Shown here: in pieces, positions 40,059-50,530 of the stretch
Numbering within the stretch: the stretch's first letter is position 1
How the letters are laid out: the number at the start of each line of letters is the position of its first letter
Origin: Angustibacter sp049994355
GTDB lineage: Bacteria; Actinomycetota; Actinomycetes; Actinomycetales; Angustibacteraceae
Length of the DNA stretch: 64,000 nucleotides
Reading direction: 5' to 3'
NCBI RefSeq assembly: GCF_049994355.1
Contig: NZ_CP188257.1
Location: forward strand, 2,728,001-2,792,000
Position numbers and translations under genes: made by a program
The notes under the pieces: model-generated
What the model was told of the DNA's origin: nothing
The model's database searches: none
The model's input: the letters and a program-made list of their open reading frames with translations, nothing else

Positions 40059-41144
40059 ATGCCGCCCATCATCACCGCCGCCCTGGCCACCGCGCCCTTC
40101 CTGCTCGGCGCCGGCACCACCCACTGGTCCAGCTACACGGTCCGCCAGGGTGACACGCTGTGGGACATCGCGAGCCGTCACCATACGGACGTGCGCACGC
40201 TGATCCGGACGAACCACCTGGACGGCGGTGGCCACCTGATCAGGATCGGCACCCGGCTCAAGGTGCCCGGCCGAGCGGTCGCCCACCGACCGGCGGCGCC
40301 CGCCCTCGGCACCTACGTGGTGCGCTCCGGGGACACCGTCGGCCAGATCGCGCTGCGCTACAGGGTCCCCCCCGGCACCGTGCTCAAGCTGAACCACCTG
40401 GATGCCCGTGGCCGCATCTACCCGGGCCAGCACCTGCGGGTCCCGCTCGCCGCCGTCCGCGCCCAGGCCAAGGCCGCCGCCGCGAAGGCCGCCGCGCTGC
40501 GGTTCACGACGTACACGGTGCGCAGCGGTGACACGCTGAGCGCCATCGCCGCGAAGTCCGGCACCACGCTGGCCACCGTCCTCAAGCTCAACCACCTGCG
40601 GGTCAGCACGGTCATCCATCCCGGCCAGGGGCTCAAGGTGCCGCGCCGTGCTGTCACCAGCTCGGCGAACAGCTTCGCGGGCCGCACCTACTCCAGCGCC
40701 GTAGTGCGCGCGGCCGCCGCGAACCGGCACCACCTGGCCAGCCGCGCCGTCCCCGGCAAGGACGCCACGCGGCGGATGATCGTGCGGACCGCGCAGCGCT
40801 ACGGGGTCGACCCCGCGCTCGCGCTCGCCGTCTCCTGGCAGGAGTCCGGCTGGAACCAGCGCCAGGTCTCGGTGGCCAACGCGATCGGCACCATGCAGGT
40901 GATCCCGTCCTCGGGACGCTGGGCGAGCGAGCTGGTCGGCCGACGGCTCAACCTGCTGAACACCCAGGACAACATCACGGCCGGCGTGGCCATCCTGCGA
41001 GCCCTGACCCGGTCCGCGGCCACCCCCAACCAGGCGGTTGCGGGCTACTACCAGGGCCTGTCGTCGGTCCAGCACAACGGCATGTTCGCCGACACCAAGG
41101 CGTACGTGCGCAGCATCAATGCGCTCGCCAAGCGCTTCGGCTGA
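40059..41144 (+). CDS. triple-LysM lytic transglycosylase-like protein
   Basis: A 361-aa exported peptidoglycan enzyme. After a short hydrophobic N-terminus (ITAALATAPFLLGAGTT) come three LysM modules (YTVRQGDTLWDIASRHH, YVVRSGDTVGQIALRYR, YTVRSGDTLSAIAAKSG). A C-terminal SLT-type domain (about 235-361) has the catalytic Glu in ALAVSWQESGWNQ and VANAIGTMQVIPSSG. It should cleave glycan strands in the wall. GAGGAGA lies before the ATG; the frame is open 189 nt further upstream, but that part contains the promoter-like palindrome. It lies beside a PASTA kinase, a common wall-control pairing. Confidence 0.88.
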   Translation: MPPIITAALATAPFLLGAGTTHWSSYTVRQGDTLWDIASRHHTDVRTLIRTNHLDGGGHLIRIGTRLKVPGRAVAHRPAAPALGTYVVRSGDTVGQIALRYRVPPGTVLKLNHLDARGRIYPGQHLRVPLAAVRAQAKAAAAKAAALRFTTYTVRSGDTLSAIAAKSGTTLATVLKLNHLRVSTVIHPGQGLKVPRRAVTSSANSFAGRTYSSAVVRAAAANRHHLASRAVPGKDATRRMIVRTAQRYGVDPALALAVSWQESGWNQRQVSVANAIGTMQVIPSSGRWASELVGRRLNLLNTQDNITAGVAILRALTRSAATPNQAVAGYYQGLSSVQHNGMFADTKAYVRSINALAKRFG

Positions 41145-41168
41145 CCCGACCGAAACCCGTCCGCATGC

Positions 41169-41182
41169 GTGACCCAGGTCAC
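41169..41182. promoter_or_regulatory. Crp-like box before the kinase gene
   Basis: GTGACC-CA-GGTCAC matches the Streptomyces Crp consensus GTG-N6-GNCAC. It is 79 bp upstream of the kinase start codon. Confidence 0.4.
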
Positions 41183-41246
41183 CCGAGGCCGCCGGTGCCG
41201 TGCTCGACGAGGGCTTCACCTCCCCGATCGTGCGCCGTGACGACCG

Positions 41247-41252
41247 TAGACT
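41247..41252 (+). promoter_or_regulatory. -10 box TAGACT of the kinase gene
   Basis: TAGACT lies 8 nt before the ATG at 41261, implying a leaderless transcript. Confidence 0.5.
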
Positions 41253-41260
41253 CCTGAGCG

Positions 41261-43153
41261 ATGGACGTCTCGGTCGCCGATCCGCTCGTCGGGCAGTTGC
41301 TCGACGGGCGATACGCGGTGCGCTCGCGCATCGCCAAGGGCGGGATGGCCACCGTCTACCTCGCCCTGGACGAGCGCCTCGACCGCGAGGTCGCGGTCAA
41401 GGTGATGAGCCCCGCGCTCGTCGACGACGAGGACTTCGTCCGCCGGTTCACCCGTGAGGCCCGCTCAGCGGCCCGGCTGAACCACCACGGCATCGTCCAG
41501 GTCTTCGACCAGGGCACGGACGGCGACATCGTGTTCCTCGCGATGGAGTACGTGCCCGGCCGCACGCTGCGCGACCTGATGCGCGAGCGCGGCCCGCTCA
41601 GCGCCGGCGAGGCGTTCGACCTGATGGAACCCGTCCTCGAGGCCCTCGCCGCCGCACACCGGGCGGGCATCGTGCACCGCGACGTCAAGCCCGAGAACGT
41701 GCTGATCGCGGACGACGGCCGGGTCAAGGTCGCCGACTTCGGGCTGGCCCGCGCGGTCGACGCCGGCACGGCGCACAGCCAGACCGGTCTGCTGCTGGGC
41801 ACCGTCTCCTACCTCGCGCCGGAGCAGGTGGAGCGGGGCGTCGCGGATGCCCGCAGCGACGTCTACGCGGCCGGCGTCGTGCTCTTCGAGCTGCTCACCG
41901 GCGGCAAGCCGTTCGTCGGGGACACGGCGGTTCAGGTCGCACTCCAGCACGTGTCCAGCAGGGTCCCGGCGCCGTCCACCCGGATCGACAACCTCGACCC
42001 CGCGCTGGACGACCTCGTTCTGCTGGCCGCCGCGCGCAACCCCGACGACCGTCCCGCGGACGCCCGCGAGCTCCTCATGGTCGTGCGGGAGACGCGCCGG
42101 CGGCTGCCGCAGGAGGCGTTGGACGCCGAGCCCACGCCGGCGGCGACCACCGCCCCGCAGGCCCTGGTCGTCGCCCTGCCGCCCGAGCCGCACGACGACC
42201 CGCACGGCAGGACGGTGGCCCTGCGTCGCTCGCCGGCCGAGCCCGTCGTCGCGGACGCGCGTCCGCGACGCAGGCACCGGGGTCGGACGTCCGCCCTCGT
42301 CGTGCTGCTCCTGGCTGTGCTGCTCGGCGCCGGTGGCTGGTACCTCGGTGCCGGGCCGGGGGCGTACGAGGACGTGCCCAAGGTCGTCGGCAGCACGCAG
42401 GCGGAGGCTCAGGCGTCGCTGAGCCGGCACGGCCTCTCGGCCCGCCTGACCCAGGGCTACAGCGAGCGCGTGCCGGTCGGCTCGGTCGTGTCCAGCGACC
42501 CGGGCGAGGGTCAGCGGGTCCGCAAGAACGGCACCGTCACCCTGGTCGTCTCACAGGGGCCTGAGCGGCACGCGGTGCCCAAGCTCGTCGGGACCAGCGA
42601 GGACGCGGCCCGCGGGGCGCTGGCCGACGCCAGCCTCAAGGTCGGCAAGGTCACCCGCGCCTTCGACACCGGCGTCCCCGAGGGCTCGGTGATCTCGGCG
42701 TCGCAACCCGCGGGCACCGAGCTGCGCGCCCGGACCTCGGTCGACCTGGTGGTCAGCAAGGGCCCCGAGCCGGTGGCGGTGGCCAGCTGGGTCGGCAAGC
42801 CGGCTTCCGATGCCACCCAGGCGCTGACGTCCTCGGGACTGAAGGTCAAGGCCAGCCAGGCGTTCGACGACACGGTCGCCAAGGGGCTCGTGATCAGCCA
42901 GAAGCCGGGTGCCGGCACTGCGTACAAGGGCCAGCAGGTGACCCTGGTCGTGTCGAAGGGACCCCAGCTCGTCGACGTGCCGCGGGTGGTTGGCAGGCAG
43001 CTGGAGGACGCCGCACGTGAGCTGCAGAAGGCTGGCTTCCAGGTCGAGGTGCACAAGATCCTCGGCGGCTTCTTCGGCACCGTCCGCTCCCAGAACCCGG
43101 GTGCCGGGCAGCAGGCCCCCAAGGGGTCGACCATCCGGCTGACCGTGGTGTGA
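41261..43153 (+). CDS. pknL: PASTA-domain Ser/Thr protein kinase, PknL position
   Basis: A 630-aa membrane kinase. The kinase domain (15-280) has the glycine loop AKGGMATVYLA, Lys47, the HRD Asp141 in HRDVKPEN and the DFG Asp159, with GTVSYLAPEQ in the activation loop. A basic juxtamembrane stretch (RPRRRHRGR) leads to one helix at about 343-363. Four PASTA domains follow (about 369-436, 437-504, 505-570, 571-630), which bind muropeptides or lipid II outside the cell. Mycobacterial PknL lacks PASTA repeats, but Streptomyces kinases at this locus have them. Likely substrates include the Rv2175c-like protein nearby. Confidence 0.93.
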   Translation: MDVSVADPLVGQLLDGRYAVRSRIAKGGMATVYLALDERLDREVAVKVMSPALVDDEDFVRRFTREARSAARLNHHGIVQVFDQGTDGDIVFLAMEYVPGRTLRDLMRERGPLSAGEAFDLMEPVLEALAAAHRAGIVHRDVKPENVLIADDGRVKVADFGLARAVDAGTAHSQTGLLLGTVSYLAPEQVERGVADARSDVYAAGVVLFELLTGGKPFVGDTAVQVALQHVSSRVPAPSTRIDNLDPALDDLVLLAAARNPDDRPADARELLMVVRETRRRLPQEALDAEPTPAATTAPQALVVALPPEPHDDPHGRTVALRRSPAEPVVADARPRRRHRGRTSALVVLLLAVLLGAGGWYLGAGPGAYEDVPKVVGSTQAEAQASLSRHGLSARLTQGYSERVPVGSVVSSDPGEGQRVRKNGTVTLVVSQGPERHAVPKLVGTSEDAARGALADASLKVGKVTRAFDTGVPEGSVISASQPAGTELRARTSVDLVVSKGPEPVAVASWVGKPASDATQALTSSGLKVKASQAFDDTVAKGLVISQKPGAGTAYKGQQVTLVVSKGPQLVDVPRVVGRQLEDAARELQKAGFQVEVHKILGGFFGTVRSQNPGAGQQAPKGSTIRLTVV

Positions 43154-43184
43154 GCGGGCCGAGCCGCTCGTCCGGGGTGCTGCC

Positions 43185-44144
43185 GTGAGCGAGGGCCTGG
43201 TCCTCCCGGACTCGGGAACGCGGCGGACGACGACCGCAGCCGCCGGGCTGCTGGTGCTGGTCACCGCGGTGTGGGGCAGCACGTTCATCATCATCAAGGA
43301 CGTCGTGCGCACCCTGCCGGTGCCCGACTTCCTGGCGCTGCGCTTCCTGGTCGCCGCCGCCGTGATGGTCCCGGTGTTCTGGCGCCCGCTGCGCCGGCTG
43401 AGCCGGCGCAGCGCCCTGCGGGGGCTCGCCCTCGGCGCCGTCTACGGGCTGGCGCAGGTGCTGCAGACGTTCGGTCTCGCGCACACCAGCGCCGCGGTCA
43501 GCGGCTTCGTGACCGGCATGTACGTCGTCCTGACGCCCGTGCTGGGTGCGGTGCTGCTCGGGCAGCGCGCGCCCGCCAGCACCTGGTTCGCGGTCGGGCT
43601 TTCCACGGCAGGGCTGGGGGTGCTGGCGCTGAACGGGTTCGCGGTCGGCACCGGCGAGCTGCTGGTGCTCGGTTCGGCGTTCCTGTACGCCTTGCACATC
43701 GTGGCGCTCGGCCTCTGGTCCGGGGCTCAGGAGGCCCTCGGGCTGGCCACGATCCAGATGGTCGCCATCGCCGGGTTGTGCACCATCTCGGCCCTGCCGC
43801 ACGGGATCGAGCTCCCGTCCACCGCCGGGGCCTGGGCGGCCGTGTTCTACACCGCCATCGTGGCCGGTGCGTTCACGCTGATCGCGCAGACCTGGGCGCA
43901 GGCGCACCTGCCGGCCACCCGGGCGGCGGTGATCATGACCCTGGAGCCCGTCTTCGCGGCGCTTTTCGCAGTGCTCCTCGGCGGAGAGCAGCTCACCGCG
44001 CGGATGCTGGTCGGCGGGCTGCTGGTGCTCGCTGCGATGTACGTCGTCGAGCTCACTCCTGGTAGGCCCAGCGCTCCTCGCGCCACGCGTCGCCGACTGC
44101 GTGGTAGCCGCGCTGCTCCCAGAAGCCCCGACCCGGCTGGGTGA
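43185..44144 (+). CDS. EamA-family (DMT) transporter
   Basis: A 319-aa membrane protein with ten predicted helices in two EamA repeats. TAVWGSTFIIIKDVV in the first helix and TLEPVFAALFAVLLGGEQL near the end are family hallmarks. It exports or imports an unknown metabolite. The hydrophilic C-terminal 25 residues (GRPSAPRATRRRLRG) fall within a 92-bp overlap with the convergent Mo-oxidoreductase gene. Start is GTG, 31 bp after the kinase gene, so co-transcription is likely. Confidence 0.87.
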   Translation: MSEGLVLPDSGTRRTTTAAAGLLVLVTAVWGSTFIIIKDVVRTLPVPDFLALRFLVAAAVMVPVFWRPLRRLSRRSALRGLALGAVYGLAQVLQTFGLAHTSAAVSGFVTGMYVVLTPVLGAVLLGQRAPASTWFAVGLSTAGLGVLALNGFAVGTGELLVLGSAFLYALHIVALGLWSGAQEALGLATIQMVAIAGLCTISALPHGIELPSTAGAWAAVFYTAIVAGAFTLIAQTWAQAHLPATRAAVIMTLEPVFAALFAVLLGGEQLTARMLVGGLLVLAAMYVVELTPGRPSAPRATRRRLRGSRAAPRSPDPAG

Positions 44145-44637
44145 GGTACTCGATCCCGCGCAGCCACTTGGGGCCCTTGTAGGCGTACAGGTGCGGCACC
44201 ACCAGCCGCACCGGCCACCCGTGCTCGAGGCTCAGCGGCTCGCCGTCGCGGTGGGTGGCGAGCACCGAGCGGGGCGAGGCGAGGTCTGACAGCCGAAGGT
44301 TCGCGGAGTAGCCGTACTCGGCCCAGACCATCGCGAACTCGGCATCGGCCGCCGGCGGGAACAGGTCGAGGATCGTGCGCGCAGCGACCCCGAGCCAGAG
44401 GTTGTCCGGCACGGTCCAGCGGGTCACGCAGTGCAGGTCGCCGCGGCTCGTGGTGCGCGGCAGCGCGGCGAACGCCTCCCGGTTCAGCTCGTGGTCGTGA
44501 CCGCTCTCGGTCGAGCCGGTGACCGTCAGGCTCCAGCGGTCCACCCGGTCCGCCGGTACCCGGCCGTAGTGCAGCTCGGGCCAGCCGTTGGCGAGCCGCT
44601 GCCCCGGCGGCAGCACCTGCTGGTTCGCGACACTCAC
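44053..44637 (-). CDS. sulfite-oxidase-like Mo-oxidoreductase, short form
   Basis: A 194-aa protein with only the molybdopterin-binding domain. Cys70 in DLHCVTRWTV is the Mo ligand, followed by WLGVAARTIL and HGWPVRLVVPHLYAYKGPKW. This is the short MsrP/YedY-like type. It has no Tat signal or membrane anchor, unlike exported MsrP, so it is cytoplasmic with unknown substrate. It is 7 bp downstream of the threonine aldolase gene on the same strand. Confidence 0.86.
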   Translation of the reverse strand: MSVANQQVLPPGQRLANGWPELHYGRVPADRVDRWSLTVTGSTESGHDHELNREAFAALPRTTSRGDLHCVTRWTVPDNLWLGVAARTILDLFPPAADAEFAMVWAEYGYSANLRLSDLASPRSVLATHRDGEPLSLEHGWPVRLVVPHLYAYKGPKWLRGIEYLTQPGRGFWEQRGYHAVGDAWREERWAYQE

Positions 44638-44644
44638 CGCGGGC

Positions 44645-45690
<1,046 letters not shown>

Positions 45691-45691
<1 letters not shown>

Positions 45692-47112
45692 CAGCGTGCG
45701 GCCAGCATCTCGGCCACCAGGAAGGCCACCTCGAGGCTCTGCTGGTGGTTCAGCCGAGGGTCGCAGACCGACTCGTAGCGGGTGGCCAGCGCCTCCTCGT
45801 CGATCCGCTCGTAGCCACCCAGGCACTCGGTGACGTCCGAGCCGGTGAGCTCCAGGTGCACGCCGCCGGGCACCGTGCCGAGCGCCTTGTGCACCTCGAA
45901 GAAGCCGCGCAGCTCGTCGATGATGTCGTCGAACTGGCGGGTCTTGTACCCGGTCGGCGACTCGAAACCGTTGCCGTGCATCGGATCGCTGATCCAGAGC
46001 ACCTGGCCCTCGGCCTCGGCGACCGCTTCCACCAAGGGCGGTAGGGCGTCCCGGATCCGGCCGGCGCCCATCCGGCTGATGAAGGTGAGTCGGCCGGGCT
46101 CGCGATCGGGGTCCAGCTTGTCGATCAGCTCCAGGACGTCGTCCGTCGACGTGGTCGGCCCGAGCTTGACGCCGATCGGGTTGCGCACCCGGGACAGCAG
46201 GTCGACGTGCGCGCCGTCCAGCTGGCGGGTGCGCTCCCCGATCCACACGAAGTGGCCGGAGACGTCGTACGGGTCACCGGTGCGCGAGTCGATGCGGGTC
46301 AGGGCGCGCTCGTACTCCAGGATCAACGCCTCGTGGCTGGCGTAGAACGCGACGGTGCGCAGCGCGTCGAAGTCGGCGCCGCAGGCGGCCATGAACTTCA
46401 TCGCCTTGTCGATGTCGCGGGCCATGTTCTCGTAGCGCGCCTTCGCGGTGTTGCCGACGAAGCCGCGGTTCCAGTCGTGCACCTGGCGCAGGTCGGCGAA
46501 CCCGCCCATGGTGAAGGCCCGGATCAGGTTCAGCGTGGCGCTGCTCGCGTGGTACGCCTGCACCAGCCGGGCCGGGTCGTGCCGGCGGGCCTCGGGGGTG
46601 AAGGCGTAGTCGTTGATGGCGTCACCCCGGTAGGCCGGCAGCGTGACGTCCCCGCGGGTCTCCAGGTTGTTGCTGCGCGGCTTGGCGAACTGGCCGGCCA
46701 TCCGGCCGAGCTTGACCACCGGCGTGCTGGCCCCGTAGGTGAGCACGACGGCCATCTGCAGGATCGTCTTGATCCGGTCCTTGATGTCGTCGGCGTTGGT
46801 CCCGGTGAAGGTCTCGGCGCAGTCCCCGCCCTGCAGCACGAACGCCTCGCCGCGGGCGGCCGCGGCCAGCCGCGCCTGCAGGTCGTCGCACTCACCGGCG
46901 AACACCAGCGGCGGGCTCGCCTTCAACGTCGTCACCGCACGCTGCACCGCCGCCGGGTCGTCCCAGTCCGGCTGCTGCGCCGCCGGCAGGCCACGCCAGG
47001 CGTCCAGGCCGTCGAGGACCAGGCGGGCACGCTCGTCCATCGGCGCGGCGGCCGGTGACGCGGACGTGACCGAGGTCGCGGATGGCTCTGTGGGCAGGCT
47101 GTCGAGACTCAC
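45691..47112 (-). CDS. aroG: class II DAHP synthase
   Basis: A 473-aa plant-type 3-deoxy-7-phosphoheptulonate synthase, the first shikimate enzyme. LQGGDCAETF, VVKLGRMAGQFAKPRS, RAFTMGGFADLR, GPTTSTDD and WISDPMHGN are the metal and PEP sites. The GTG start is chosen because TACCCT lies 7 nt before it; an earlier GTG would add eight residues with no ribosome site. I looked for a Trp-rich leader peptide, as in Streptomyces aroH, and do not see one. Its neighbour on the 3' side is threonine aldolase. The orthologous mycobacterial gene (Rv2178c) is near pknL. Confidence 0.95.
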
Positions 47113-47119
47113 GCCTGCC

Positions 47120-47125
47120 AGGGTA
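47120..47125 (-). promoter_or_regulatory. -10 box TACCCT of the DAHP synthase gene
   Basis: On the minus strand TACCCT lies 7 nt before the GTG at 47112. The 46-bp gap after the sugar operon therefore holds its own promoter. Confidence 0.45.
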
Positions 47126-47170
47126 TGACCCTGCACCGCACCCCCTGCGCGCGGTCCAGATACTGAGCGC

Positions 47171-48178
47171 TCAGTCCCGGCTGCTGAACGCCGCGTCGAA
47201 GCTCGCCTGCGGCGGGTCGAACGCCAACCCCCTCACGAACTCGAGCGCCTCCGGGGCACCGACCAGACGGTCCATCCCCGCGTCCTCCCACTCCACCGAG
47301 ATCGGGCCGTCGTACCCGATCGTGTTCAGCATCCGGAAGCACGCCTCCCACGGCACGTCGCCGTGCCCGGTGGACACGAAGTCCCAGCCCCGGCGGGGGT
47401 CCGCCCAGGCCAGGTGCGACCCCATCCGCCCGTTGCGGCCGTTGCCGGTCTGGCGCTTCGCGTCCTTGCAGTCCACGTGGTAGATCCGGTCCCGGAAGTC
47501 CCACAGGAAGCCGACCGGGTCCAGGTCCTGCCAGACGAAGTGGCTGGGGTCCCAGTTCAGCCCGAACGCCGGGCGATGGTTGATCGCCTCCAGGGTGGCG
47601 ACCGCCGTCCAGTAGTCGTAGGCGATCTCGGACGGGTGCACCTCGTGGGCGAACCGCACCCCCACCTCGTCGAAGACGTCCAGGATCGGGTTCCAGCGGT
47701 CCGCGAAGTCCGCATAGCCGGCGTCCACCATGGCCTGCGGCACGGGCGGGAACATCGCCACGGTCTTCCAGATGCTCGAACCGGTGAACCCGACCACCGT
47801 GTCGACGCCCAGCGCGCGCGCCGCGTGGGCGGTCGCCTTCATCTCCTGCGCCGCTCGCCGGCGCACCCCCTCGGGGTCGCCGTCGCCCCAGACGCGGTCG
47901 GACAGGATGCCGCGGTGCCGCTCGTCGATCGGGTCGTCGCAGACGGCCTGACCGGACAGGTGGTTGGAGATCGCGAAGACCTTCAGCCCGTGCTGGTCCA
48001 GGATGTCGTGCCGGCTACGGACGTACGCGTCGTCCTCGGCGGCCCGGACGACGTCCAGGTGGTCGCCCCAGCAGGCCACCTCGAGGCCGTCGTAGCCCCA
48101 CTCGCCGGCCAGCCGGGCGACCTCCTCGAACGGCAGGTCGGCCCACTGGCCGGTGAACAATGTGATCGGTCGTGCCAT
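47171..48178 (-). CDS. xylose-isomerase-like TIM-barrel sugar isomerase/epimerase
   Basis: A 335-aa AP_endonuc_2-type barrel. ITLFTGQWADLPFEEVA at the start, GYDGLEVACWGDHLD, FAHEVHPSE, FGLNWDPSHFVWQ, YHVDCKDAK and PISVEWEDAG place metal-binding Glu, Asp and His residues at strand ends, as in IolE, hydroxypyruvate isomerase and sugar epimerases. It is the last gene of the sugar operon, 21 bp after the Gfo/Idh gene. With that dehydrogenase it would convert a ketosugar or inositol-like intermediate. The substrate is not determined. Confidence 0.88.
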   Translation of the reverse strand: MARPITLFTGQWADLPFEEVARLAGEWGYDGLEVACWGDHLDVVRAAEDDAYVRSRHDILDQHGLKVFAISNHLSGQAVCDDPIDERHRGILSDRVWGDGDPEGVRRRAAQEMKATAHAARALGVDTVVGFTGSSIWKTVAMFPPVPQAMVDAGYADFADRWNPILDVFDEVGVRFAHEVHPSEIAYDYWTAVATLEAINHRPAFGLNWDPSHFVWQDLDPVGFLWDFRDRIYHVDCKDAKRQTGNGRNGRMGSHLAWADPRRGWDFVSTGHGDVPWEACFRMLNTIGYDGPISVEWEDAGMDRLVGAPEALEFVRGLAFDPPQASFDAAFSSRD

Positions 48179-48199
48179 GTCATTGCCTCTCGAATCGAC

Positions 48200-49372
48200 T
48201 CAGACGTGCTGCCAGGTACCGGACTCGGCGGAGCCCTCCACCGCCGCCAGCACCCGCTGCACCTGCAGCCCGTCCGCGAAGGACGGTGCGGGGTCACGGC
48301 CGGCGGCCAGGTCACCCACCAGGTCGACGACCTGGTGGGTGAACGCGTGCTCGTAGCCGAGCAGGTGTCCGGCCGGCCACCAGCCACCGACGTACGGGTG
48401 CTCGGGCTCGGTGACCAGGATCCGCCGGAACCCGGCCGTCTGCGAGCCGTCGAGGGCGTCGTAGTAGGACAGCTCGTTCATCGACTCGAAGTCGAAGGCG
48501 ATGCTGCCGTCGCTGCCGTTGACCTCGAGGCGGATCGCGTTCTTGCGCCCGGTCGCGAAGCGCGTCGCCTCGAAGACCCCGAGCACCCCGCCGTCCAGCC
48601 GAGCCAGGAACGCCGCTGTGTCGTCCACGGTGACCTGACCGGTCTGCTCGCCGCCGCGACCACCGAGCTTGCCCTCCTCGACCGGCAGTGGCCGCTCGTG
48701 CACGAAGGTCTGCGTCGCCGCGGTGACCGAGGCGATCCGCCGACCAGTGACGTACTGCACGAGGTCGACGATATGGGCGCCGATGTCACCGAGCGCGCCG
48801 GAACCGGCGCGCTCACGCTGCAGCCGCCAGGACAGCGGCGTGGCCGGGTCGGCCAGCCAGTCCTGCAGGTACTGCGCCCGCACGTGGCGGATCGTGCCGA
48901 TCCGCCCCTGCTGGACCAGCTGGCGAGCCAGCGCGATGGCTGGCACCCGCCGGTAGGTGAAGCCGACCATCGACCGGATGCCTTTCGCCGCAGCCTGTTC
49001 GGCAGCGGCGACCATCGCCTCGGCCTCGGCCACCGAGTTGGCCAACGGCTTCTCGCAGAGCACGTGCCGCCCGGACTCCAGCGCCGCGATCGAGATCTCG
49101 GCGTGGGTGTCGCCCGGCGTGCAGACGTCGACCAGCTGGACGTCGTCCCGGGTGAGCAGCTCCTTCCAGTCACTCACGACGTCCCCCCAGCCGAACCGCT
49201 GGGCCACCTCGCCGGCCGCCGCGGTGTTGCGACCCGAGAGCACGTTCATCCTCGGCTGCACCGGCAGGTCGAAGAACGCCCCGGCATTGCGCCAGGCCTG
49301 CGAGTGCGCCGCACCCATGAAGGCGTAGCCGACCATGCCGACGCCGAGGGACCCCTCCCCCGACGGGCTCAC
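48200..49372 (-). CDS. Gfo/Idh/MocA-family oxidoreductase
   Basis: A 390-aa NAD(P)-dependent dehydrogenase. VGMVGYAFMGAAHSQAW is the Rossmann start, CTPGDTHAEI and CEKPLANSVAEAEAM (with the catalytic Lys of EKP) are signatures, and GDIGAHIVDLVQY carries the active-site Asp and His. The C-terminal half is the alpha/beta domain that defines substrate. It acts on a sugar or cyclitol. GTG overlaps the lipoprotein gene stop by 4 bp. Family members with this neighbour set handle inositols, glucosides or 3-keto sugars. Confidence 0.9.
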   Translation of the reverse strand: MSPSGEGSLGVGMVGYAFMGAAHSQAWRNAGAFFDLPVQPRMNVLSGRNTAAAGEVAQRFGWGDVVSDWKELLTRDDVQLVDVCTPGDTHAEISIAALESGRHVLCEKPLANSVAEAEAMVAAAEQAAAKGIRSMVGFTYRRVPAIALARQLVQQGRIGTIRHVRAQYLQDWLADPATPLSWRLQRERAGSGALGDIGAHIVDLVQYVTGRRIASVTAATQTFVHERPLPVEEGKLGGRGGEQTGQVTVDDTAAFLARLDGGVLGVFEATRFATGRKNAIRLEVNGSDGSIAFDFESMNELSYYDALDGSQTAGFRRILVTEPEHPYVGGWWPAGHLLGYEHAFTHQVVDLVGDLAAGRDPAPSFADGLQVQRVLAAVEGSAESGTWQHV

Positions 49373-50436
49373 GACTCGAAGCCCAGCGACATGTACGTGT
49401 CGACGTTCGCCTTGGTGATGGTCGCCGAGCTGAGCGTGATGGACGACGGGACCTCCTTCTCGACGAGGTCCGACATGCCCTTCGCCTGGGCGACCAGACG
49501 GGCCAACGAGATGGCGCTGGAGGCCATCGACGGGCTGTACGTCACCGTCGCCTTGAGCACCGTGTTGTCTGCCTTGATGTCCCGCATCGCGTTGGCGGAA
49601 CCTGCGCCGCCGACCATGAAGAACTCGGACCGGTTGGCCTGCTTGATGGCGGCCAGCACCCCGATGCCCTGGTCGTCGTCGTGGTTCCACATCGCGTCCA
49701 GCTTCGGTGCGGCCTGCAGCAGGTTGGCTGCCACCCGCTGGCCGCCGGCCGCGGTGAAGTCGGCCGCCTGACGCGGGCCGACCGCGAACCCGAAGGTCTT
49801 CAGGGCGTCCTTGAAACCCTGGCTGCGCTGCTGGGTCAGCGGCAGGCTGTCGATCCCGGCGATCTCCGCGATGATCGGGCTGGAGACGCCCTTGGCCTTC
49901 AGCGCGGCGCCGATGTAGTTGCCGGCGCTGACACCCATCCCGTAGTTGTCGCCGCCGATCCAGGTCCGGTAAGCCAGCGGGGTGTCGAAGATGCGGTCCA
50001 GGTTGATCACCGGGATTCCCGCGGCGGTGGCCTTGAGAGCCGTCGCCGTGAGCTGCTTCCCGTCGTTCGGCAGCATGACGATGACGCTGACCTTCTTGTT
50101 GATCAGCGTCTCCACCGCCGCGATCTGCTGGGCGATGTCGTTGGTCGGGTTCACCGGCTCGAAAGTGACGTCCTCGTACTGCGCGGCCTGGGCCTTGGCG
50201 TTGTTCGCGATGGCCGCGATCCAGCCGTGGTCGGCCGCCGGTGCCGAGAAGCCGATGGTGACCTGCTTGCCCTTGGCCGCGTTGTCCCCCGCGGCCACCG
50301 CGACGTTCGCCGAGCTGGCTTCATCGTCCTTGGAGTTGCTGGTGCAGGCGGCGAGGGCGGCCACGGACAGGGCGCCGCCGCCCAGGAGGAAGCCACGGCG
50401 TCCGAGGGAGGACGGCGAGAGCTGCGGTTCGGTCAT
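49369..50436 (-). CDS. sugar ABC transporter substrate-binding lipoprotein
   Basis: A 355-aa periplasmic-binding-protein type I lipoprotein. SLGRRGFLLGGGALSVAALA has the twin-arginine pair, and AAC at about 29-31 is the lipobox, so it is probably a Tat-exported, lipid-anchored protein. The mature part (KQVTIGFSAPAADHGWIAAI, VSVIVMLPNDG, GIPVINLDRIF) is the RbsB/XylF type. It delivers a pentose, hexose or inositol to the permease. The 94-bp gap upstream to the permease gene may allow a separate expression level. Confidence 0.92.
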   Translation of the reverse strand: MTEPQLSPSSLGRRGFLLGGGALSVAALAACTSNSKDDEASSANVAVAAGDNAAKGKQVTIGFSAPAADHGWIAAIANNAKAQAAQYEDVTFEPVNPTNDIAQQIAAVETLINKKVSVIVMLPNDGKQLTATALKATAAGIPVINLDRIFDTPLAYRTWIGGDNYGMGVSAGNYIGAALKAKGVSSPIIAEIAGIDSLPLTQQRSQGFKDALKTFGFAVGPRQAADFTAAGGQRVAANLLQAAPKLDAMWNHDDDQGIGVLAAIKQANRSEFFMVGGAGSANAMRDIKADNTVLKATVTYSPSMASSAISLARLVAQAKGMSDLVEKEVPSSITLSSATITKANVDTYMSLGFES

Positions 50437-50530
50437 GACACGCTCCTTGTTCGAGAGGGGCTGTGCGAGAGGGTGTGGCTGGGTAGGGCCGAGGCGGGGC
50501 CGCCGGGCCGGTTGGGTGATGGGGTCTGGG

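Noticed and set aside
47113..47170. Trp-rich attenuator leader before the DAHP synthase gene
   Set aside because: The gap is too short and has no Trp-run coding peptide.
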